Source of the DNA: Shewanella sp.
Lineage (GTDB): Bacteria; Pseudomonadota; Gammaproteobacteria; Enterobacterales; Shewanellaceae
Reading direction: 5' to 3'
Length of the DNA: 64,000 bases
Assembly: GCF_013214165.1 (NCBI RefSeq)
Contig: NZ_JABSSM010000022.1
Coordinates: 1 to 64,000, forward strand
The translations under genes and the position numbers were made by a program. The notes below the pieces were generated by a model. It saw only the letters and a program-made list of their open reading frames with translations, did no database searches and was not told the DNA's origin. Positions 37,021-43,493 of the stretch are shown piece after piece (position 1 is the stretch's first letter; each line of letters starts with the position of its first letter).

Positions 37021-37308
37021 GAGCTAAGCATCCAAAATGTAAAACGAAATATGGCTCCCGAGCATCGGGAAGTCGCATATTATACGCCCGACAGCCGCTG
37101 CGGCGCTAGTGGCAGTTTAATCTGAATCCTATTAATGTTTTTTGAGGGAACGGGATAAGTGAAACAAGTTTAATGCCTGATCCACACGCTTTATTCAAGC
37201 TGGCACTGACTTTGAGCTATAAATTGGTTAGTCTGTATACGGTTAATTCGACCATTTTAGGTGTATGACGCTTAAGAAATATGAGACCTATGGGTCGCTT
37301 CATTTTTA

Positions 37309-37331
37309 CTCTTAACTCCTAGGAGTAAGAG
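37309..37331. promoter_or_regulatory. Palindrome upstream of the membrane protein gene
   Basis: ACTCCTAGGAGT is a perfect 12-bp palindrome flanked by CTCTTA and AAGAG, extending the symmetry to 23 bp. It lies 28 bp ahead of the start at 37359. It could be an operator or a short hairpin. The rest of the 37021-37358 gap shows nothing else clear. Confidence 0.35.
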
Positions 37332-37358
37332 CATTCAATTTTATTAGGTATTTTTTCC

Positions 37359-38444
37359 ATGCAATATCAATCACTTTTTTGCTTCAAGGGCCTAGATAAT
37401 GGGGTCAGATTTGCGGTAATTAGTGCCTCCGTGTATCTTATTTTACTGCTTAGTTTTGTGATCTTGGGTCAAAGTGCAGCCCTCTTGGTGCTAGGCTGTT
37501 TACTCGCCCCGGTACTTGGCTTGAGCGCTTATAGAAGGATGCGTGATGTGGCAGGGCCAACCTGGTATGCCAGCCTGGTGTTAATCCCCCTATGCCTATT
37601 TTCAATCTCACTCGTCTATGCCGCTAGCCTGACGCTAACAGTCGTTATTCTTATCATCGCTGCTTTACTCAGCCTGTTTTTTGCCAGGCTCTCCCCGGTT
37701 GGCAAGGTTAAGTCCTATCATCAAGGTTATGCGGGCCCAGCAGTCACATCTGTATCTAGAGCCAAGGTTAGACGAGTAGAGCCTAGATTAGGTGGTCATG
37801 GGGGCGTTGCAGATAGCGATGAGTATGACGTACAAGAGCCTGATGCATATGAAGACGTGAGTGAGGAGGAGCAATGGCAGACATCCTCCTCTCAGCAGAG
37901 ATTTTCTGACTCGATGGCACTGAGGCAGTGGATTTATTGGGCTAAACAGAATAAAAAACTATTATTCGGTGTCGTAGCCGGTCTGGGTGTTTTAGTGCTT
38001 ATAGGCGGCTTGTATGAGGCATTATCTTCTGCTGATGAGCCTGCAAACGAACGGATTCAAGCGCTATCAGAGCAGGTAATTGCACCCATTAGAGAAGAAG
38101 CTAAAATACCGGACGGATTTAGCGTGTTGTTGGAAAACGATGTGCTGATCATTCGCTGGTTAGGAGAGAAGGGAATCGCGGGCGAGATCTGGTCCCTCGC
38201 ATCGGCAAAGGGAGACCGCAGCTGTGCCAAGCTGAGTTTCAACGATGGCAGTCATTATCGGCCCATGCGAGTGGAATATATGCCTGATACGTCCATCGAG
38301 GCGCGTTTCTCACCTCTCGATACGCGAGGGATAATCTCAGACATCGCAATGCGTGGCAGCATCAAGCTATGTGGCTATGGTTTCAGCCTCAAGGGAAGCC
38401 AGTCCGCATTGGCTAAAAATGCCGCTTTTATCCCTTATTTATAG
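37359..38444 (+). CDS. Hypothetical multi-helix membrane protein
   Basis: Unrecognised protein of 361 residues. Four or five hydrophobic helices fill residues 15-110. A polar, acidic linker follows (DEYDVQEPDAYEDVSEEEQ), then one more helix (LLFGVVAGLGVLVLIGGLYEAL near 205). The last 130 residues form a soluble, probably periplasmic, domain containing the phrase VLLENDVLIIRWLGEKG. No enzyme motif is visible. It lies 97 bp before a kinase-like gene on the same strand. Confidence 0.65.
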   Translation: MQYQSLFCFKGLDNGVRFAVISASVYLILLLSFVILGQSAALLVLGCLLAPVLGLSAYRRMRDVAGPTWYASLVLIPLCLFSISLVYAASLTLTVVILIIAALLSLFFARLSPVGKVKSYHQGYAGPAVTSVSRAKVRRVEPRLGGHGGVADSDEYDVQEPDAYEDVSEEEQWQTSSSQQRFSDSMALRQWIYWAKQNKKLLFGVVAGLGVLVLIGGLYEALSSADEPANERIQALSEQVIAPIREEAKIPDGFSVLLENDVLIIRWLGEKGIAGEIWSLASAKGDRSCAKLSFNDGSHYRPMRVEYMPDTSIEARFSPLDTRGIISDIAMRGSIKLCGYGFSLKGSQSALAKNAAFIPYL

Positions 38445-38541
38445 CTGACATAATAGCTGGAATAAATGTCACTTAGACTTTAGACTGCTCGGCAGAAAAG
38501 CTCTCAGGAGCTTTAACTAATAAGTGAAATGGAGTTGTTGA

Positions 38542-39609
38542 GTGATTGATTTTATCAGGCAGTCTGTGTTGCCTTATTTTGGTATTGGGAGCAGCGATGC
38601 CAAAGTCTCATCTCTGGGAAATGGTCATATAAATGATACTTTCTTGGTCCGTTGGAGTGATGGTGAATTCGTTCTTCAAGGACTCAATACTCAGGTATTC
38701 AAGACGCCGAACGCCTTGGTTGAAAATGCTCATAAAATATCTGAACACTTAGCAAGAAAGCGTAAGACCAATGACTATTCGCTTAAGGTCGTTAAGCCTG
38801 TGCGTACCGATAAAGGCCTGCTGGCTGTCGATCTCGGTGAGCAAGGTTTTTGGCGTGCCATCACTTACCTTCCCCATAGCCGGAGCATAGACGTGGTCAG
38901 CTCTGAAGATGAAGCCTACTCCGCGGCCAAGGCATTTGGGCATTTCTCATCTTGCCTGAGCGATTTTGATGCGACTCAGCTTGAGGATGTTATCCCACAG
39001 TTTCATCACCTTCCCGGACGTATAGAACAGCTCATGGTTGCAGTGAAGAATGACCAACATAATAGGTTGGCTAGCTGTCAGGACTGGGTTGATTTCGTCT
39101 TTTCTCAGCAAGACATCCTACAAGAACTTGGTGAGGTTTCGTCAACTTTGCCATTTAGAACATGTCATAACGACACTAAGATCAATAACATGCTTTATGA
39201 TGAACGGAATATGAGCAGCTTGGCTATCATAGATCTCGATACCTGCATGAAGGGACATCTCATGTATGACTTCGGTGACATGGTGAGAACCTTCACCTCG
39301 CCGGAAGAGGAAGACTCGACATCTCTGGAGAATGTTCATGTTCGCGAAGCTATTTTTGCCGCCATCTGCCGTGGTTATTTGAGTGAACTCGGTACTGTGC
39401 TGACCCAAGATGAGAAAGCCAGCTTGTGGCTAGGTGCCCGAGTCATGTGCCTGATGATTGGGGTGCGCTTCCTGACCGATCACCTTAACGGTGATATTTA
39501 TTTTCATATACAGCATGAGAATCATAATTTAGAGCGCGGGGCGAATCAATTCACCTTATACCAGAGCCTGCTTGATCAGCAAGTCAGGCTAAAAACTTAT
39601 TTAAATTGA
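38542..39609 (+). CDS. Aminoglycoside-phosphotransferase-fold kinase, NahK-like
   Basis: Kinase of 355 residues with strong resemblance, from memory, to N-acetylhexosamine 1-kinase. GNGHINDTFLV forms the nucleotide loop, and LQGLNTQVFKTP corresponds to the NahK LQQMNTSIFP segment. CHNDTKINNMLYD carries the catalytic Asp and IIDLDTCMKGHLMYDFGDMVR the metal-binding Asp. NahK phosphorylates GlcNAc/GalNAc at C1. Substrate here is uncertain, as the fold also serves choline, homoserine and drug kinases. The GTG start at 38542 follows a GGAGTTGTTGA sequence. Confidence 0.78.
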   Translation: MIDFIRQSVLPYFGIGSSDAKVSSLGNGHINDTFLVRWSDGEFVLQGLNTQVFKTPNALVENAHKISEHLARKRKTNDYSLKVVKPVRTDKGLLAVDLGEQGFWRAITYLPHSRSIDVVSSEDEAYSAAKAFGHFSSCLSDFDATQLEDVIPQFHHLPGRIEQLMVAVKNDQHNRLASCQDWVDFVFSQQDILQELGEVSSTLPFRTCHNDTKINNMLYDERNMSSLAIIDLDTCMKGHLMYDFGDMVRTFTSPEEEDSTSLENVHVREAIFAAICRGYLSELGTVLTQDEKASLWLGARVMCLMIGVRFLTDHLNGDIYFHIQHENHNLERGANQFTLYQSLLDQQVRLKTYLN

Positions 39610-39649
39610 GTCCGCCATCTTAATTGACAGTGTTTGGGAAGCTTGTTGA

Positions 39650-40288
39650 TCATGAGGTTAATATGTCACGTATTTTTCGAGACTTCTGCTGTCCTATGCC
39701 CTCTATTTTACAGAGCTCTTCTGCTGATGCCGTGAATATGGCCTCTATGTTATCAAAGTGGTTCAACAGGCGTTTTGCTAATTTGGGGCCGACTTGAGGA
39801 AGGCTTTGTAGTATGAAAAGTTGGCGGTTTTTTTTACGTTTGGGTTTTCTGCCATTGTGTATTAAGTCTGTTTCTCTGCCGTGTAATTGTTTGGCACAAA
39901 AGTAGAGTATTTTAGCTGATTCAGCCTGAGACAAGCTACGTAAGATAGGCATGTTGAAGTTGATTGAAATAGAGCACAGCGCCCCTATCAATGCTTCTCG
40001 AGTTATATCATAAGATGCAATATCGCGAGATGAGCCTTCTATAAGCAGTGCTGTATTGTGGTCGCATGCGGATAATCTCTCGACCTGAGAAAATAGCCTA
40101 CCGTCACAGAGAGAAACCACCAGATCGGGCAGGGTCTTCCTTTCGATAAGCCAGTTACCTATCTGATAATCGCCGAGTGTGAGCCGTTTTTTCACTAGAT
40201 AAACGTTGTCATGGAGGGACAATTGCGCCAGCAATAAGTCTGCGTGTTCCCTGTCGTCATAGGCTATCTCAATGAGGGGGTTATTCAT
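39650..40288 (-). CDS. ERCC4/XPF-type nuclease with helix-hairpin-helix tail
   Basis: Protein of 212 residues. The N-terminal ERCC4 nuclease domain has the active-site string GDYQIGNWLIERKTLPD (residues 39-55), matching the GDx(n)ERKxxxD motif. A basic linker (GRKPKRKKNRQ) leads to a double helix-hairpin-helix: LQSLPQVGPKLAKRLLNHF and LCKIEGIGQQKSRKIRDIL. XPF-family enzymes cut branched DNA. Stand-alone bacterial versions are uncommon, and no helicase domain is fused here. Its start overlaps by 4 bp (ATGA) with a tiny upstream ORF. A 26-bp piece of this gene is repeated at 42203. Confidence 0.85.
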   Translation of the reverse strand: MNNPLIEIAYDDREHADLLLAQLSLHDNVYLVKKRLTLGDYQIGNWLIERKTLPDLVVSLCDGRLFSQVERLSACDHNTALLIEGSSRDIASYDITREALIGALCSISINFNMPILRSLSQAESAKILYFCAKQLHGRETDLIHNGRKPKRKKNRQLFILQSLPQVGPKLAKRLLNHFDNIEAIFTASAEELCKIEGIGQQKSRKIRDILTS

Positions 40289-40413
40289 CCTGAATACTCA
40301 ATCAAAACTTCGACTGTTACTGAGTCTAGCTTAAATTCAAGCATGTTCTGTTTTATGTCAAATTCTGTAGCAAGGTCATCAATGGTTTGGAAAGGTGATA
40401 ACATGCTGGTCAT
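40285..40413 (-). CDS. Small ORF overlapping the ERCC4 nuclease start
   Basis: Not in the ORF track. Forty-two residues beginning MTSMLSPFQTIDDLATEFDI. The TGA overlaps the nuclease ATG as GGATGAAT, the kind of overlap seen between coupled genes. The second Met (codon 4) is an alternative start. The ribosome-binding site is weak. It could be a small partner of the nuclease or the remaining 3' end of a truncated gene. Function unknown. Confidence 0.42.
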   Translation of the reverse strand: MTSMLSPFQTIDDLATEFDIKQNMLEFKLDSVTVEVLIEYSG

Positions 40414-40436
40414 CTAAAGAGTTAATCTGAGAGACC

Positions 40437-41165
40437 TTGATGGCGCTATTTTTAAGCCTGTCCAATCCCATGTGTAAAATGCTTAAGCAGCCCCTTGAGC
40501 GAATGACTGACGCCGATGGCAATAATCCTGGTGTGCAGTCGATTAGCACCAATGCTAATCGTGTGAGTTGGCAGGGGCAGGTTATTCACTTATCAGGCCG
40601 TCAGTGGCAGCCCTATGATGATGGCAGTTGGTTGGTGGTGTTTATGGAGTCCCATAGCCGGTACAACATGATGCTCCATTACCCTGCTAAGCCTGAATGG
40701 GATCAGGTACAGCAAGATTTTTATAATCACTGGAAATTACACGCCATTGCTTGGTTGCGAGCGGAGGGTTTTATTCAAAACGATGATCATGGCATGCAGG
40801 TGCTCGATAATATCGAAGATTACTTTGAACGCACTAAGGTTCACCGTTTTCGCAATTTAGACCGCAGCATAGGTGCTCATATTACTGAGATACAGTACTA
40901 TTTACATTCACTTTTTGATGATCAAAAACCGCGTAATTTTAACAGCGATGAGGCGTGGGAGCTGAGCATATTTATCAATCAGCAACCGCGTAAAATTAAT
41001 GGCCAGCGCAGTAAAAAGCACCAATTTACCCCAGTGGACCGCTTTATCGATGATGTTCTATACCGCTTTTCTAGTGGCATCAGCGTCACCAGTTATCCCA
41101 ATATCGAACCGGGGGATTTTCCGTGTCCGTATCCGCAACAACCCGTGTTAAGACTGTTGAAGTAA
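40437..41165 (+). CDS. Hypothetical soluble protein, 242 residues
   Basis: I do not recognise this protein. It has no signal or membrane segment and is rich in aromatic residues (WQPYDDGSWLVVFMESHSRYNMML, YNHWKLHAIAWLRAEGF). It ends in PGDFPCPYPQQPVLRLLK. The start is unsure: TTG at 40437, ATG at 40440 or later Met codons at 40470 or 40479. A frame at about 42243-42300 encodes GDCPCPYQQTSL, similar to its C-terminus, so fragments of a second copy may exist nearby. Confidence 0.6.
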   Translation: MMALFLSLSNPMCKMLKQPLERMTDADGNNPGVQSISTNANRVSWQGQVIHLSGRQWQPYDDGSWLVVFMESHSRYNMMLHYPAKPEWDQVQQDFYNHWKLHAIAWLRAEGFIQNDDHGMQVLDNIEDYFERTKVHRFRNLDRSIGAHITEIQYYLHSLFDDQKPRNFNSDEAWELSIFINQQPRKINGQRSKKHQFTPVDRFIDDVLYRFSSGISVTSYPNIEPGDFPCPYPQQPVLRLLK

Positions 41166-41281
41166 TTGAATAATCGAGTAATTGGGGCCAGAGTCTGATT
41201 GAGTAAATTGGATAATAGTGCCTGCTGATCATCGTATTTTTGAGACCAGCCATTTACACGGCTACCCAGAACACGCTAGGT

Positions 41282-41387
41282 TTTAACGCCTCTAGCGTGT
41301 AGAAAGTGCTTTAACGCCTATAGCGTGTAAATATGGTTTTAACGGTTAAAGCGTATAAAGCTTGGTTTACCTGTTTTAGCGGGTAAA
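41282..41387 (+). promoter_or_regulatory. Four phased operators of the hipBA locus
   Basis: Four 22-bp imperfect palindromes start at 41282, 41310, 41338 and 41366, a period of exactly 28 bp. The best is TTTAACGCCTATAGCGTGTAAA (second). The others are TTTAACGCCTCTAGCGTGTAGA, TTTAACGGTTAAAGCGTATAAA and TTTACCTGTTTTAGCGGGTAAA. They lie just upstream of the hipB remnant. E. coli hipBA is also controlled by four HipB operators spread over its promoter region, although with different sequence. Confidence 0.75.
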
Positions 41388-41423
41388 ATAGATGTGAAGA
41401 TCGGCGCTAAAGGTAACACTATC

Positions 41424-41555
41424 ATGAAGGTGACTAACTCAAAACAGCTGAGTGCGTATCTCAAAGATGCCCGGCTTAATAACTCACAGCTAGCAAATCC
41501 ACCAAACACAGCCGCAAGCAGTGAGTCTAACAAGGCGTGGAAGGAGGAGTGGTAA
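41424..41555 (+). pseudogene. hipB: hipB antitoxin remnant lacking its DNA-binding core
   Basis: Too short for the ORF track. The frame of 43 codons reads MKVTNSKQLSAYLKDARLNNSQLA, matching the start of HipB up to the first helix of the helix-turn-helix. It then jumps to NPPNTAASSESNKAWKEEW, matching the C-terminal tail (E. coli ends ...EQQNLEW). About 40 codons, containing the rest of the helix-turn-helix, are missing in frame. HipB represses the operon and neutralises HipA, and this product could not bind DNA normally. The stop overlaps the hipA start (TAATG), as in intact hipBA operons. Confidence 0.72.
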
Positions 41556-42236
41556 TGGCAGTCCTCGATGTTTATATGAATGGTTATCTGGTGGGTGAGT
41601 TTACTAAATCGACGACGGGTTCCCATCTGTTTAAGTATGTAGCCCAATGGTTAGACACGCCTAGTAGTCGTCCTATCTCATTATCTATGCCGCTGCGAAA
41701 GCAAGCGTGGCCCAGGTATTGAGCAGATCATGCGGTATCTACTCGGCTCGATGAATTCTGAGCGAGATAGATATAACTTTATGAAGTCTCAGGTGCTGTT
41801 CTGGCTGTTAGCAGCAACCTATGGTCATGCCAAAAACTTCTCACTTTTCATTGAGGCCGATGGCGGATATCGACTAACCCCCTGTTACGATATTTTATCT
41901 ATGTATCCAGTCATTGGGGGTAAGGGATTAAATATTCGCGATGCCAAGTTGGCTATGGGGCTTAAGGCAACGAAAGGTAAGAAGTATCAAATTGCACAGA
42001 TCTTTCCAAGACACTTTATGCAAACTGCTCAGGCTATAGGTTTTGACATCTATGCTATGTCTGCCATCTTGATTGAGATTGCTGATACAGTCGATTTTGT
42101 GGTGATGGAAGTTAAGAGGCAGCTGCCAAAAGACTTTCCTGCGCACATAAGGGATTCAATACTTGATGGACTAGCTAATAGAGCGGAACGGATAACCGTA
42201 GATTGGGGCCGACTTGAGGAAGGCTTTGATGTATGA
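41555..42236 (+). pseudogene. hipA: hipA kinase toxin pseudogene with internal deletion and frameshift
   Basis: The first 47 codons (MAVLDVYMNGYLVGEFTKST to PISLSMPL) match the HipA N-terminus. Near 41695 the sequence jumps, in another frame, to ESKRGPGIEQIMRYLLG, which is about residue 280 of HipA, and continues to near the end (ORF 41730-42236). About 230 codons are lost, including the ATP-binding loop. The catalytic DGHAKN motif reads YGHAKN, with the Asp replaced. HipA phosphorylates glutamyl-tRNA synthetase, and this product cannot. The last codons (DWGRLEEGFDV) come from a duplicated piece of the ERCC4 nuclease gene. Confidence 0.85.
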
Positions 42237-42301
42237 AAAGCTGGTGATTGCCCGTGTCCTTATCAGCAAACAAGCTTGTCAGCGATAGAGAAAGCACTTG
42301 T
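42203..42301. other. Mosaic of fragments from nearby genes
   Basis: TTGGGGCCGACTTGAGGAAG and the next bases (26 bp, 42203-42228) are identical to 39783-39808 inside the ERCC4 nuclease gene, and the match continues with three mismatches to about 42242. Directly after, a frame reads KAGDCPCPYQQTSLSAIEKAL, resembling the C-terminus of the 40437 protein (GDFPCPYPQQP). The stretch therefore looks like pieces of other copies of two neighbouring genes joined to the end of hipA. Confidence 0.65.
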
Positions 42302-42361
42302 CCAACGAAGACAGGAAAACGCGGTATTGCTGAGTTAACAAATATAAAAGAGTAGCCAAAT

Positions 42362-43369
42362 ATGAAATCAGTCCGCAACGACCCTTGCCCGTGTGGCAGT
42401 GGCAAAAAGTACCAAGATTGTTGCATGAATAGTGCTTCAAAGCAGCACGCCTCAATGTTGGATGACATTGAGCAAGTTGCCGCTATGAATCCCAACTTGT
42501 CCCTTGATGAACTCAATATCGTTGCAGAGCACAAAATGCAGGCAGCGAATAATCTCCCTGTTCCTGACTTCTGTGGCCTCTCGCCAACACAAATGGCCAA
42601 TTGGTTATATTCGCCTTTCAATGAATTGGAATGGGTCACAATAAGCACGCCAGAGGATTTATCTAGGAGTCCTGTGATGCGCTATTTAGCGCTGATTTTA
42701 GATGAGGCCATGCAGCATGGTGGTTCATTTAAAGCGACCACTAAGGGCAACTTGCCCACAAAACTGGTTAGGCAAGCCAGTGATGAATTACCTCAATTTG
42801 CTGTCTCTCGGTATCCAACGCATATCAGCATCAATGAATACTGCGGCACTAACGAAGATAAATTTAATGCGCTGCACTACAGTCGTGTGTTGGCGGAAAT
42901 TGCGGGCATTATTTATCGTCGCAGTGGTCGTTACCATGTAAAAAAGACCGCGCAAAAGCAGTATCAAAAACAAGGTATTAATGCTTTTTTTATTCCCATG
43001 CTTGAAGCGGCAACCGTTAAGTACAATTGGGGCTACCTAGATGGATGGGAGCACGCTATGGATCTAAGGAAATTCTGGTTATTTATGCTGTGGCGCTTGC
43101 AAAGTCATGGCAGTGTTGATCAGTTGATTGAAGAAGTGGCTACAGCATTTCCTAATGTATTACTCGAATGTTCATCGGAGGAATACCTATCGCCAAGCCA
43201 GTTGTTGGGTACCTTGATTGAATCGCGCTTTATTGATCGGTTTCTACAGTTTTGGGGCTTTGTGACGATAGAGCGAAAACGGTATGTTTCCGAAACACAC
43301 GTACCGAGAAAGGTAGATATACTGCCAGTGCTAAAGCAAGCTTTTCAATTCAATATTGACAATCAATAG
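42362..43369 (+). CDS. SEC-C motif protein of unknown function
   Basis: Protein of 335 residues. Residues 7-21 are the zinc-binding SEC-C motif (DPCPCGSGKKYQDCC). The rest has no family I can name; it contains LSPTQMANWLYSPFNE, which resembles phrases in other SEC-C proteins. SEC-C motifs bind zinc and occur in SecA and many accessory proteins. The gene lies between a decayed toxin locus and a helicase, which suggests an accessory or defence role, but nothing in the sequence proves it. AAAAGAG is a plausible ribosome-binding site. Confidence 0.72.
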   Translation: MKSVRNDPCPCGSGKKYQDCCMNSASKQHASMLDDIEQVAAMNPNLSLDELNIVAEHKMQAANNLPVPDFCGLSPTQMANWLYSPFNELEWVTISTPEDLSRSPVMRYLALILDEAMQHGGSFKATTKGNLPTKLVRQASDELPQFAVSRYPTHISINEYCGTNEDKFNALHYSRVLAEIAGIIYRRSGRYHVKKTAQKQYQKQGINAFFIPMLEAATVKYNWGYLDGWEHAMDLRKFWLFMLWRLQSHGSVDQLIEEVATAFPNVLLECSSEEYLSPSQLLGTLIESRFIDRFLQFWGFVTIERKRYVSETHVPRKVDILPVLKQAFQFNIDNQ

Positions 43370-43377
43370 GCGAGGCT

Positions 43378-43476
43378 ATGTTAGATATAGCCGTATTATT
43401 CAATTGTAAGTCATGTCAGACCAAAATCGAAATCAACTCGAAAAGCCTGCTGGAAACTGATCTACGCTATTTTTGA
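43378..43476 (+). CDS. Small ORF with CxxC, after the SEC-C gene
   Basis: Not in the ORF track. Thirty-two residues beginning MLDIAVLFNCKSCQTKIEIN, 8 bp after the SEC-C gene stop and preceded by AGGCGAGG. CKSCQ could be half of a zinc site. It may be the remaining start of a longer gene. The sequence AAATCAACTCGAAAAGCCTG inside it recurs in imperfect form at 46987. Confidence 0.35.
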   Translation: MLDIAVLFNCKSCQTKIEINSKSLLETDLRYF

Positions 43477-43493
43477 TAAGTAACTATCCTCAA

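Noticed and set aside
41282-41387. Regular 28-bp spacing upstream of hipB looked like a short CRISPR array
   Set aside because: The repeated unit is an imperfect palindrome that varies between copies, spacers are only 6 bp, there are no cas genes, and the position fits hipBA operators.
42175-42648. Minus-strand ORF of 157 codons containing LFIHQSLPQVGPNL
   Set aside because: The recognisable phrase comes only from the 26-bp ERCC4 duplicate; the rest is antisense to the SEC-C gene and hipA remnant.
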